A DNA stretch of 64,000 nt from Cheilinus undulatus (Eukaryota > Chordata > Actinopteri > Labriformes > Labridae): positions 39,854,551-39,918,550 of the forward strand of contig NC_054872.1 of the NCBI RefSeq assembly GCF_018320785.1, read 5' to 3'. A program made the translations under genes and the position numbers. Of this stretch, positions 12,438 to 23,530 are shown piece after piece; position 1 is the stretch's first letter; each line of letters starts with the position of its first letter. The notes beneath the pieces were generated by a model that made no database searches, was not told the origin of the DNA, and saw only the letters and a list, made by a program, of their open reading frames with translations.

Positions 12438-13478
12438 GGGTCCAACTGTAACTGGAATTTTAAAATGCCTGACTGAAACCGTGCTAAATCCAATTTCTTC
12501 ATGTTGTAATATCTAGATAATGCTGTTAGAGTTTAATTTTCTCTCACACATATGCACCTCAGTTGGACCTTAAAACAAGGTGTTCTGCACATGCTCTACA
12601 GCCTTTGTGCTGGCCCAAAAGTCTAAACAGTGAAACTGCTGTATAGAAGAAGATGTCATTATTACTATTCGCATGGGATTACTATTACCTGTGGACCTCT
12701 GTGTGCACTGACATATGGTAGGTAATTTGCCCTGGAATTTTTACTCTGCAAATTACAGACGTGGTCGATTCACATGGGATTAAAAACACAGAATCCCTGC
12801 GCGATTATTACAAATGACCAGAGGTCCCTAGGTAATACTAATCTGATGTGGACTGGGCTGTTGGTTTCATTTGGATATTCACATAAACCAGAGGGATAAC
12901 ATGCTTCATATTTGCACAAAAAGTAAAGTGCATGTACAAAATGTACAAACCAGAGTTTGCATTGATACATTGATTCCCCCTGATGCTTGTTTAATAGGAC
13001 AAGGACAGCAGTCCAGTTAAAGAGCTCGCTGCAGCAGAAGCTCAACTTCACCTACTAAATGATTTGTATGAATTCATAAAAACAGTGACTGTTGCAGCCT
13101 CATGTACATTCAGATGTCTCCTTCCTCAGAAGAGGAACTACAGGTTTCCTGGTTCAAAGAGGCTAAAAGAGAAGTTGCCTTTGTTTATGGGAAATTGTAG
13201 TTTCAAAGTTTTTTCTCTAAGTAGTGGTGTAACGTTAGTCTTTTAGTCTGAAAAGGAAGTGTCAAGAATCATCAGATGACGAAATCATCGTTCCCTAACT
13301 TTAGCACAGTGAAGCTATGTTTCAGCTTGAGCTGATGTTTGCCAACAAGGCAGACTGCCTGAACTGATCTCCTTTAGCTATGCCCTTAATACAACCTGAA
13401 CCATGTATACACAGTATGACTGCTCCTACTCTCTTTTACTCAAAAATCTGACTCCCTTTTTCTTGTCTTTCTGCACAG
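12438..13478. other. Upstream region of lim2
   Basis: No separate gene seen. The last 40 bases form a good polypyrimidine tract ending CTGCACAG at 13471-13478, read as the acceptor of the first coding exon of lim2. An untranslated first exon and the promoter should lie upstream, but I cannot place them. Confidence 0.4.
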
Positions 13479-13516
13479 TGCATAAAGCCTAAGCTGCAGT
13501 CATAGTGTCACTCATG

Positions 13517-16500
13517 ATGTACAGCTTCATGGGAGGGGGCCTATTCTGTGCCATCGTGGGGAACATCCTGCTGGTGGTCTCCACAGCCACAGACTACTGG
13601 ATGCAGTACCGTCTGTCGGGGAGCTTTGCCCATCAGGGCCTGTGGAGGTACTGCATGTCCGGAAAGTGCTACATGCAGACTGACAGCATTGGTAAGTGGA
13701 AAGACGGGTGAATATGTCCCTGAAACACAGTTCCCCTGAAGTCTAGATCTAGATTACTGCCCTGTTGGATTGCTGTCTGCTTGGCCACTTCAGAACATTC
13801 ACCTTGTTGTCTTTAAACCATTTCTGTATAGCTTTCGCTGTATGCCTCGGGTCATTGTCTTGCTGGAAAATAAATCTTCTCCAATGCTGTAGTTGTCTTA
13901 CAGCCTGAATGAGATTATCCTCCAGGATTTTTCTATATTTTGTTGTATTCATTTCATCCTTTACTTTTACAAGGGCCAGCTGCCTAGGAGCATCCCCACA
14001 GCATGATGCTGCCACCATGGTACTTCACATTGGAGGATGGTGTGTTTGTGGTGATGTGCAGTGTTTGGTGCTCACCAAACATAGCATCTTATCTGATGAC
14101 CTGAAAGCACCATTTCAGTCTCATCAGACCAGAGGATTTTCTTCCACTTGACCACAGAGTCTCCTACATGCCGTTTTGCAAACTCTAGTCAGGGTTTAAT
14201 CTGAGTTTTCTTCAGCAGTGGGCGTATCTTTGCCACTCTCCCATAAAGCTTTGGCTCATGAAGAACCCAGGCAACAGGTTATAGGCACTGTGTTTAAGCC
14301 TATAGAAATGTGACTGCGTGTATCTGGAGTAACTTCCTTTATCACATTGCAATACACAGCATAGCACAGAAAGAAAATATATTTCACAGGCAAGGCTTGA
14401 ACCCAGGCCCCCTGCTAGGACTATGACCTCAGTATGCAGGGTGCTACCTAACCTCTAGGTGATCTGCTCCAAAGCTGCATTTTTTGACAAACACAAACGT
14501 CTTCAAATAGTCGAGTGAAACCCTCACTTAGAGTATTTGCAGTGTAAACTTGAACTGTTTTAGTAGTTTGCAGCGATTTACTTTCTACCTATCCTGTAGG
14601 TGTTACAGGCAAAAAATAACAGTGAGGATTGAATGAGTTTTTCACTGATAATCATGACTGCTTTTGTAGTCATTTAGAAACATCAGTGTTCATTTCAGCC
14701 TGTTTCATAAAAAGTAAAATTGCCTCATGGTGGTGTTAAAATGGCAGAAAAAAATCATAGAAATACACTGAAATCTCTCTCTCCATCAGTCTGCTGACAT
14801 TGCAGTACCTGTATGTATTTACAACTGTGCCTAAGACCAAATAGCAATGCTAGCATGCTAAGATGTTCACACTTACAATGCTAACATGAAGTGAACCATG
14901 TGAGCATGCTAAAGTTGGATCCAAATAAGTATCATGAGAGGCAGACTGATTCTTTTCAGGCCTGTGTGTAAGCCACTGAGTTATCTCTGTTCATCATTAC
15001 AGTGGAAGAGCAGCTGTGTGTACGCATGTAAAGAGCCCAGTTAGCAATGCTAACACCAGCACAAGTTTACTGTACACCACTGCATGTAAACAAAGGTGAT
15101 AACGTGGCACAACAGAGCAGAAACTGCTGCATGGTGTGACGTTACAAGCCCTAAAACTGTGATTTCCTCATCCACTTATTAACTCTGTAAATGGAGTTTC
15201 TAAAAATCTTCACTGTGGTGAGTTTTCCTAAAGGTGCATTTTCACCAACCCAAGAGTGGACTAGGCCTTAGGAGCACTGATCATCAACTGGCGGCCTGGG
15301 GGCCAAGTCAGGCCCCCCAAAGCTTTCTGTCTGGCCCCTAGAAGATCATTAAATTCAAAAAAGGAGGAAAAGAAGATGTTGGCTTTCAGTGCCTGTAGCC
15401 GTTAAATCCACCCCAAAAACGATCAATATTGAAATAGTTTTACAATGACTTGATATTTCATCGTTTTTTATAGAAATTTGCTCGCCAGCCATTATTAGTA
15501 AAACATGTTTAAAATAGGGTAAAGGTGGCAGAAATGTTCCAAAAATGGACAGATGAGGAGATGAAAAGGGGTTAGAGAGTGGCAAAAGTGGGTGATAAGT
15601 GGCAAACAAATTGCAGAGTGGCACAAAGGGACAAAAAATTGACAGGAAAAGTGGTGAAAAGAGGTTAAAAAGGGGCAAAACATTGATTGGTAAAAGGGAA
15701 AGAAGTATCAAAAATGGGTTAAAACTGGAAAAAATACAAGAAACGTTGCAAAAATGGACAAAAGAGTTGCACAAAGTGCAAAAAAATGTGCAGGAAAAGT
15801 GGTTTAAAAGGGGTTAAAGAATGGCAAAAATTTGGTTGATGTGTCAAAAAGGGGCAAAAAGTGGCAAACATATAGCAAAAATAGCCCAGCAAAATAGTGA
15901 AAAGAGGTTAAAGAGTGGCACACAGGGCCAACCATTTGCAAGAAAGTTTCAAAAAAGGGTTTAATGAGTGGCAAAATGGGTGAAAAGTGGCAAAAATTGG
16001 TTTAAAAGTGGCAAAATGGTGCAAAAAAAGTGATGAAAAGGGGTTTAAAAGTAGCAAAATGGATAAAAGAGCAACAGAGGGGATAAAACATGCAGGAAAG
16101 GTGGTTCAAAAGGGGTTAAAGATCATCATAAAATGGGTTGAAGAGGCAAAAGGGGCAAAAAGTACAAAAAAATGTGTTAATGCTGGTGCTAAATCACAAC
16201 TGGGGAGGGCTAATTCTCTAGGATTTTCAGGAGCCAAGCCTATTCTGTAGGCAGGCCTGTAAATATTTACTTAACTTTTGTTTATTTGAAAGTCCAGCCC
16301 CAGAGTTTCTGCCAAGACTAAATATGGCCCTTGTGCAAATGTAGTTGACGACCCCTGCCTTAGAGTTTAAAAGAATAAGGAGGTACCCTCACTCCATGAA
16401 TGGACTGCTGAAGTTGTCTGAGTTGCAGCATTTGAAAAGATGTCATATAATTTGAAAGGTGGGGAAAATGTTCCGCCTATATTATAGGGTGATGCACCTT

Positions 16501-19500
16501 CACATCTATGTTGGAGTGTATAGTTTCTTGATAGACAATGACATGTATGGAGTTAGCGTTTCCTAGATTTTGAAGTGACATCTTAAGATTTTTTTCCTTA
16601 TAATTAAACTTTAATATGTGTCCAATGGGGAAGATGACAAATCAATAAGGCTTACAATCAAGACTGGTCGTGTATGTGTTCCCCTCCCTAATACCTACAG
16701 TATCAGTATGAGGGGAAGTTGTATTTGTGACTGAAAAGCAATTAAAACTGTTCATCACAATAAAGGCATGTGAGCTTCCTTAAGGTTGCTTGTTTGGATT
16801 GAGCACAAAACACAGCTGAAACTGATGAGAGTACCATTGTGTATATTTATTATTTTCCAATCAGCCTTTCAGAAACACAAGACACTGATGGTAGGGATGC
16901 ATGATATTGGTATCAGCATATATCGTCTTAAAAGTTAAATGTCATACTGTATTGGCAGATATGTAAACATCACAACTTTTACAACTATTGTACAGTACTA
17001 AGATCTTTAAGGCATGTTTGAGGCTGAAGTAAGGGGTAGATGTGGCGAATAAGTCCACCTGAGAGCACCATCAGTTGGGAGGGGGATTAATGCAACCCCA
17101 GTCATGGTCTGGATGTCCTTGCATATTACCAGGGGCATGGTTTAAAAATCTGTTGAAAAAATAAAAAAGTCCACACTTTCAGGTAGCAGTAAGGGGTGGA
17201 TGTGGTGAGTAAGCATGGCCTAGAGCATTGTTTCCCAACCCGGGGTCTGGGAACCCCCTTGGGGGGGGGGATCTTTGGTCATTTGATGAGAAAAACATGC
17301 ACAGGCCTTTTTAGGGTGTTAGCAGTGAAACAATTACAATCTATATTGATTTTAGATGGCAATGTCTTACTTTTTTTTCTCTCTTGGGTTTTGAGGGGGG
17401 CTTGGCTTTTCTTAGGTACATGAAGGGGGGGCTTCAAGGAACACTGGCCTAGAGCAGCGGTTCCACACCTTTTTTCTTGGAGCACCCTCTTCTTGTATCA
17501 TAAAAAATGGGGAGTCCCTCCAGGTCCAACACAGAAAGAGAATAATGCATTGCTATCAAAGATTTCAACTTTGATTGTTTTCAGTGGTAAAATCCTAACA
17601 AAACAGGCCCATACACGTTTGTTCAGCACCAACAAATCTTTTTATGAACCATCCAGGAACGCGCTACATTGATTTTAGTTCATGCAAATCTAATTTTGAC
17701 AACCTCAGAGCAAAGAAAGCCTCACACTCCTCCTGAAATCTCTGACGTGCAGGGGGCCTAGATCTTAGGTACCTTCCAGGTCAGTAGTAGGGTTGCCAAG
17801 AGCCCCTAGTCATGCCGAGGATGTCCTAAGGGCCTGAAAACAGCTGCCAGTCTCCTGGCATATCACCAGGGGTGAAAAGACCCAGATAAAAGAAAAGCTG
17901 TTGAGATTGACCTTAGCTATAGACCAACACGTGTGTGTTGACATGTGCCAAGCTAGCCTGACTGTGACACCAGAACACAAGTCAAGAGATGAAAAAAAAA
18001 AACATAAAACAACACTCCACGGAGATCTATCCTGCTGCACAGATACTTTGGCTTGTGGGCTGATTGATGTGAAAACCATCCCTACCTTTTTGCAAACATG
18101 GCTGACAAAATGAAAACAAGGCAAAGCTTACAATAGGAAAATGTTCATCTTTCCAGTAAGTTTAAGTAACTGCTATGATTCAAGCTCCCTTTAAGTCCTC
18201 ATTTCCTATTTCTCTGTGTGCAGAATTACTATGTAATGTCAAACAGACAGCAGCTAATCTGCTCTGCTATATTAGAGTCCCTCCAGGAATAAAAGGCCAG
18301 GTTGTAGGACTATTGAGCTGTTTCTGTTGCTGTGGCGACCAAACAGGAATAAAAAACAGAGAAATTAATTTAAATGAAGGGAGCAACACATGTGAAACAG
18401 GAACATGTTCTGTTATCACCAATGGTATGTTTACAAGCATGACTCCTGAATGTAACTGTTCTGAGCTGTGGCTGGTTTTCCCTTCTTGTGAAATTTCCTG
18501 TTACTTGTAATTACTTCAGCTTTTGGTTTGTTGTTTATTGTTTGTATTTGCTCTGTTAAGGCTTTTGAAGTTATTGTAGAGATATAGCAAAGAATCATCA
18601 GCATATGTTAAAATAAATGTACTAGATTTAGGTTTTTGTGTTATTGCATGTTTAAACTAATCTTAACTAACATGTTTATATTGTATGATCTCTCCTCTGT
18701 TACTCATCCACAGCCTACTGGAATGCCACTCGAGCCTTCATGATCCTCTCTGCCATGTCATGCTTTGCTGGCATCATCGCAGGAATCCTCTCCTTCGCCC
18801 ACTTCTCGGCCTTCGAGAGGTTCAACCGCTCCTTTGCTGCTGGGATCATGTTCTTTGTTTCGAGTAAGTCATTCATACTTGAGCAAACACGAGTATTTGT
18901 TTTCTTTCCTTGGTATCATCTTTTTTAAATGATGTAATACAGGGTAAATTTGCATGCCATGTAAATATGTGATGACACTGTTGCCACATCACTTCTATGG
19001 AAGATGACTTTTTTTTATTACAGTTATTCATTCAAACCTCTGTCCCTCTCTACCAACCATGCCAGCTCTCTTTGTTCTGCTTGCAATGGCCATTTACACC
19101 GGAGTGACCGTGAACTTCCTGGGCAAGCGTTTTGGCGACTGGCGCTTCTCATGGTCCTACATACTAGGCTGGGTGGCTCTGCTCATGACCTTCTTTGCAG
19201 GTTTGTTCCAGTTAAGATGAGCAGGAGTGTTAATACTCTGTAGTAGAATAATAGTAGAATAAATCTGCCCTTAGCACAAGATCTTACAACAGCTCAGTCA
19301 AAACTTCAATTCAAAAGATAAAATCACTACTATTCTGAAGTAGAAACATGTTTATTTACAGTGTTTAAACTGTTAGCCGTTTGTAATGGATCAATGCAAT
19401 CTCATCAGAGTAAAACTCATTAAAATGACAGCTTCATGTTACAAAACTAACAAGAACTATACACAAAATAATCTAAAAGTATATATAACCTTTATTTTTC

Positions 19501-19607
19501 TGCAGAATGGTTGGTTAATGCCCCATATTGTCTTCTCTTTTTCAGGTATATTCTACATGTGTGCCTACAGAATGCATGAGTGCAGGAGAGTGGCAGGCCC
19601 TCGTTAA
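13517..19607 (+). CDS. lim2: Lens fibre membrane intrinsic protein LIM2 (MP20)
   Basis: Four coding exons: 13517-13691, 18714-18863, 19066-19200 and 19546-19607 (175+150+135+62 = 522 nt, 173 aa, the length of mammalian LIM2). Introns are GT-AG. The start used is the ATG of MYSFMGGGLF; the ATG just before it (13514) would add one residue. LIM2 is a four-pass PMP22/claudin-family protein of lens fibre membranes, involved in fibre-cell junctions and lens clarity. Visible features: first TM at about residues 4-24; W28, G41-L42-W43, C46 and C51 of the family's W-GLW-C-C signature; further TM segments in exons 2-4; and the ending MCAYRMHECRRVAGPR. An AG at 13478 implies a spliced 5' UTR. The 5 kb first coding intron holds a Tc1 fragment, a SINE and two hAT MITEs. 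All exons are open and look functional. Confidence 0.95.
13749..14290 (-). mobile_element. Tc1/mariner-like transposon fragment (in lim2 intron)
   Basis: The minus strand encodes the C-terminal part of a Tc1 transposase with FIFQQDNDPRHTAKAIQKWF (catalytic D of the DDE triad) and ALVKVKDEMN. Upstream, towards 14290, the homology continues out of frame. The last catalytic region and both terminal inverted repeats are missing or broken, so this is a relic. Confidence 0.85.
14383..14472 (-). mobile_element. tRNA-like SINE fragment (in lim2 intron)
   Basis: On the minus strand it reads GCAGATCACCTAGAGGTTAG (A-box-like), then GGGTTCAAGCC (B-box-like) about 55 bases later. The head resembles the SINEs at 4742 and 50768, with only the tRNA-like part kept. 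A true tRNA is unlikely, as no acceptor stem forms. Confidence 0.45.
15275..16357. mobile_element. hAT-type MITE carrying a minisatellite (in lim2 intron)
   Basis: Left end CACTGATCATCAACTGGCGG and right end GTAGTTGACGACCCCTG are inverted. Flanks GCCTTAGGAG (left) and CCTTAGAG (right) look like a slightly eroded 8 bp duplication. Between them lies a long tandem array (see the entry at 15530). Shares its right part (AACTGGGGAGGGC, GGCAGGCCT) with 48365-49175. Confidence 0.6.
15530..16180. repeat. Degenerate minisatellite of GTGGCAAAAATGGGTTAAAA-type units
   Basis: About 650 bases of short units built on AGTGGCAAAAA, GGGTTAAAA and GGGCAAAAAG, roughly 20 bp each, with frequent indels. Open frames on both strands here (for example 15355-15774 minus) are translations of the repeat. 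The same word family occurs at 48540-48920 and, inverted, at about 23340-23530. Confidence 0.75.
16358..17217. other. lim2 intron, no further gene
   Basis: Intronic sequence of lim2. A TAGGGATGCATGATATTGG word near 16892 resembles the end of a hAT MITE, but no partner end was found. No exon seen. Confidence 0.4.
17226..17446. mobile_element. hAT-type MITE with intact 8 bp target duplication
   Basis: Flanked by the exact direct repeat GCCTAGAG at 17218-17225 and 17447-17454. Ends CATTGTTTCCC and GGAACACTG are inverted. An 8 bp duplication is diagnostic of hAT transposition. Interior related to 12117-12437. Confidence 0.8.
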
Positions 19608-19683
19608 ACAGGAAATAATGTGCAAAGGCTGCAAAGGATATCAATTCCCCTCTGAAAAATTGGAGAATAGTTTTCTGTAAAAT

Positions 19684-19689
19684 AATAAA
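19684..19689 (+). terminator. polyadenylation signal AATAAA of lim2
   Basis: AATAAA 77 bases after the lim2 stop codon (19605-19607), followed by T/GT-rich sequence (GTGTTGTTGTTTATT), a typical downstream element. Confidence 0.7.
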
Positions 19690-21069
19690 AATTGGAAATT
19701 TGCATATGCATAGACCATGTGTTGTTGTTTATTACTGAAGTATTTTTAAATTTTGATCTAAAAGCATGTCAAACAGTTTTATAAATGAACATACATGCTA
19801 AAGTTTATAATATTCAACATATCATGATAATTAAAGGGATATTTAGATATTTTTTAAGTTGAGTCATATAACGTACTTGGGAAGAGAAGTGGCATTAGCC
19901 TCCAGTGATTTCAGTAAGAGGGTGATGGGGCATTGGCAAGGAAGCCAAGCTTCACAGCAAAAACCAGAGTGTTAAACTCTCTGTGTCAAAGTTTAAGAGT
20001 TGATTTTAACACTCAAAGTGTAATTTTAACTCCATTCAGTGCTGAAGTTATTTAAAAGTGTCAGTCCATTCAGTGTTAATCTAACTCTACAGAGTGTCAG
20101 CTGACCGAAGCTCTGTCCATTGCTATTTTAAATCTGATTTAACTCTGTCATAGTGTAAACTGTTTTATGTTTTAACTTTATGTTGTTTGGACCAACATAG
20201 ACACTTTTATAGTGCTCAGTTCAACTCTGTATTGAAAATTTGTAAAGTGTTTTATTTTTCACCCAGAAAGCCTCTGTGTTTTGCACTTTTTTGAAGCCTG
20301 TAGCGCTATCTCCTGTTCAGCTGTTAGGGGCTTTGTCAGAGGAAACAACGACAAAACTAAACTAAAATGAAACTAAAAAAGCGATTACAACTCAGGTGGC
20401 GATGACATGCCATTTACTGAGGATACGAGGGAATACTTTTATGACTTGGCGTAGATAAGGGAACAACTTCTACAGATAGAGACTAAGTTGCCATAAGAGA
20501 ATAGTTGGCTGGAGAGATCCCAAGTTTTCTGGTGTAGGTGAGAAAACCATTAGCTCCTGCGGATAAACCCAGAGAGCGATTACTGTTATGAATGGGTCTT
20601 CTATGGGACATTTCTTATCGAGATAAGCAGCTCACAAATGCCTGCAGCCTGCATCACTCTCCCTACAGAGTTCCCTCCCTGAACACTAATGTTTTACGGA
20701 CCTTCTTAAGTTTGACTTCATCGAAGCCAGCATGCCCAAACAGCTGATCAGGAGATGACCATACACTGTGGTGGAAGAAAACGTAGCTGAGTGTTGCATT
20801 GCAAAATAATGCCAGACACAGGATTTCTAAGGCTTCAAAAATTTTGATAAAGTGCAAATTTTAGCCAACATTTTAACCTAAACTTAGTAAGTGATGCATG
20901 GCAACTTTACCAATCTGCACTGCTGCATAGCCTAGCATCCCTGCAGGTACCCTTAGCTCAGTCTGCTTAAAGGGACAACACAGACTGAAATCATAGAGGC
21001 TAATGCCACAACTATTACCAAATTATCCCTTTAAGGCTTGGTATGCATATTGCATAAAAAATGCAACTC
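19690..21069. other. Intergenic lim2-ffar, with a GTGTTAA-rich repeat
   Basis: 19967-20290 is rich in 'gtgttaa', 'aactct' and 'aaagtgt' words (AGTGTTAAACTCT, AAGTGTAATTTTAACTCC), like a common fish MITE. Ends are not clear. No gene seen in the rest. Confidence 0.45.
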
Positions 21070-21966
21070 TTAGCTGGAGCTTGTAGGCTGATGGTGTTTT
21101 TTTGAAGCATGCCTCCTGAAAACGGATTTTTCACTTGTGCAGCGGAAGGCGGAGGAGGAAAAATAGTAGATGATGGGATCAATGCAGGTGTTGAAGGTGC
21201 AAAGCAGTAAAGTGTAATATCTCCATTCTGGACTCTTACCCTGAATATAGCCCACTAAATGGGAAGTATTATAAGGCAGTTCACAAATTACAAACACAGC
21301 TAGAGTCCCAAGGGCCATGCCGATGGCCTTCTGCTTCTGCATAACGGATATATTTGGGCGGCTGTACAGGATCAGGATGCAGCGCACATAACAGAAGATA
21401 CAAACTAGAAAAGGTACAAGGAAGAGCACGAAGAAGAACTCCAAACGCACAGGAAGGACGACCTCCAGCTGCTTCTCTGTGAATTTCTCATAGCACCTGG
21501 AGCTGTTCCCCTCAGACAGAACTGGGTGGTGCTGGATGATGATTGTAATGCTGCAGTGTGCCGCTGATATGAGCCAAATCAAAACACAGGTAACTATCGC
21601 ATATGCAGGTTTGCGTAGTTGTTGATAGGTGATGGGGTAAGCTACTGCAACGTAACGAACCACACTGACGGCCATCAGCAGCAAAGAGCTGGTGTAGATA
21701 GTGGAGAAGAAGGTGAAGGCGGTGATGGAGCACACAAAGTTAGGTAGATCCCATTCCATCTTTGAAGCAGCTTCGTGCATCTTTAAAGGAAGGATGATCA
21801 GGAAGAGAAGGTCAGAGATGGTCAGGTTGAGGAGCAGGATGTCACCAGGGAGAGGCTTGGAGCGGATCTTCACACTGAAGGCGTAGAGAGCCAGGACGTT
21901 GAGAGGTAGGCCGATGAGGAAGGTAATAATGTCAACTGAGAGAAGAACATTACTCTCTAACGTCAT
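21070..21966 (-). CDS. ffar2: Free fatty acid receptor 2/3-like GPCR
   Basis: Intact 298 aa class A GPCR coded in one exon, as in FFAR genes. FFAR2/3 are Gi/Gq-coupled plasma-membrane receptors for short-chain fatty acids. Seven TM segments are readable. Expected residues: C79-C158 loop disulfide, N154 glycosylation site, and the carboxylate-binding set R174 (LPVRLE, TM5), H236 (NTSHLVGY, TM6) and R249 (EWRYY, TM7). The YEKFTEKQLEVVLPVRLE stretch is very FFAR2-like. TM7 has DPIIYY instead of NPxxY, also normal for this family. Odd point: the TM3 E/DRY motif is V103-R104-Y105, without the acidic residue. An AG at 21974-21975 just before the ATG indicates a spliced 5' UTR. Possible noncoding exons end at 24278 and span 25052-25102 (both followed by GTAAGTT on the minus strand). 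FFAR3 or a fish-specific paralogue is possible. Confidence 0.9.
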   Translation of the reverse strand: MTLESNVLLSVDIITFLIGLPLNVLALYAFSVKIRSKPLPGDILLLNLTISDLLFLIILPLKMHEAASKMEWDLPNFVCSITAFTFFSTIYTSSLLLMAVSVVRYVAVAYPITYQQLRKPAYAIVTCVLIWLISAAHCSITIIIQHHPVLSEGNSSRCYEKFTEKQLEVVLPVRLEFFFVLFLVPFLVCIFCYVRCILILYSRPNISVMQKQKAIGMALGTLAVFVICELPYNTSHLVGYIQGKSPEWRYYTLLLCTFNTCIDPIIYYFSSSAFRCTSEKSVFRRHASKKHHQPTSSS

Positions 21967-22297
21967 TTTGGCCCTAAAACAAATAAAAGAATTATAGATT
22001 AAAAGAAATACATAGGCAGGTGATTTGTGTTTAAAAAAGACTATATCCTATTCTATCCTATAAAAATGGTAATAAGTTTATGACTTCTATAGGTAGTGGT
22101 CCAAACAAATGGACAGACAAAAATGAACTAATTTAGGATACCTCATAGGCAGGGATGATGGGAAATTTTTTAAAAAGTTGAACCAAACAAGCTACAGTAA
22201 CTAAATGTGGCTGAAATGTTGCCAGTTCTGGTATTTTATCAAAATGAGTTGAATGGAGTTGAAACAGACATTAGTAAAAATACATCTTCATAACTAC

Positions 22298-23300
22298 GAA
22301 CCCCAATTCCAAAAAGTTGATACACTGTCAAATGTGAATAGAAAAAAACAGTGACTTTAAAATATTCAACTGAACACAGCACAAAGAAGAGACAATGAAT
22401 ATTTAGACAAAAAAATGGGACGGGGGTGATAACTGCAGTGTTACAACAACTTCTACTCTAACGACACTCTGTCGACGTCTGAGGCACTAATTGTTGATGT
22501 TTTTAAAGTAGAACTCTCTCCCATTTCTGGTAAATGTACATCGGAAATTTCCAAACAGTGCAGGATTTCTATTGTTGTATTTTGCACATTTAAAATGCAG
22601 CACACATTTTCAATGGTATAAGTCTGGAGTACATGCAAGCCAGTCTAGTGCCCACCCTCTATTACTGTGAAGCTGAACTATCACACATCTGGATGGAAGC
22701 ATATTATGTTGCTCCAAAACTTGCATGTGCCTCTCAACATTAATGGCGACTCCACAGATATGTGAGTCACACATGCCATGACCACAAATACACCCCATGC
22801 CATCACAGACGGTGGCTTTTTGAACTTTGCATTTAAAAGATTTGGATGGTGTTTTTCCTCTTTAGCACAAAGGACTCAACAGCCATCATTTCAAACACAA
22901 TTTGAAATGTGGAATCATCAGATCAAAGCACACTTTTCACTTTAGTTCAGTCCATCTCCGATGAGCTCTGGCCCACCACTTTTCTGGGTGTTTAGGCTGT
23001 GTAACTTTTCTTTGCATTTTAGAATCTAAATACTTTTTTGTAGATGCAGTGACGTACTGTGTAAACTGACAGTGGTTTCTGAAGTGTTCCCAAGCTTGTT
23101 TTGATGCAGTGCTGCCTAAAGAATCCCAGCTCACAGGCATTCGATGTTGGTTTTAGCCTTGCCTCTGACAGATTTCTCCGGATTTTCTGAATCTTTTGAT
23201 GATATATTGGACTATATGGTGAAATTTTGTAATTCCTTGCAACTGCAGATTGATTAATGTTCCTAAACTGTTAGACTCATGTCATGGCTTACGGTGACTT
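22298..23300. mobile_element. Fragment of an abundant fish DNA-transposon-like repeat
   Basis: Begins GAACCCCAATTCCAAAAAGT, a well-known terminal sequence of a very abundant teleost interspersed element. It continues through recognisable internal blocks (CAGTCCATCTCCGATGAGCT, GATTTCTCCGGATTTTCTGA). The far terminus is missing, so this copy is truncated near 23300. I do not assign a superfamily. Confidence 0.6.
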
Positions 23301-23339
23301 CATTTTGGAGCTGAATAGTGTGCCGGGCATTTAATGGGT

Positions 23340-23530
23340 TCTGTCCAAATTTTTTATTCATGCCACTTTTCATGACTTTTTTCCATTTTTTTCCACCCAA
23401 TTTTGCCACATTTTTTCCCCACTTTAGGTTCATTTGTTGCCTTTATTTTCCCATTTTTGCAACTTAAAACTTTTTTTTTTTATCCCATTTTCATTACATT
23501 AGCTGCACATTTTTGTGGCTTATCAACTGT
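23340..23530 (-). repeat. Inverted partial copy of the TGGCAAAAA minisatellite
   Basis: Units such as CCACTTTTCATGAC, TTTTGCCACATTTTTTCC and CCCATTTTTGCAACTTAAAA are the reverse complement of the words in the array at 15530-16180. A third, shorter locus of the same repeat. Confidence 0.5.

Noticed and set aside
12053..12502. 149 aa open frame, minus strand
   Set aside because: It spans a hAT MITE (12117-12437) and has no recognisable domain or splice context.
15355..15817. Open frames on both strands up to 139 aa
   Set aside because: They are translations of the degenerate TGGCAAAAA minisatellite.
15530..16180. CRISPR-like array
   Set aside because: Units are degenerate and contiguous, with no constant repeat and unique spacers, and the DNA is vertebrate nuclear.
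18175..18510. 111 aa frame upstream of lim2 exon 2
   Set aside because: Intronic; the lim2 reading frame joins 13691 directly to 18714 and gives the full 173 aa protein without it.
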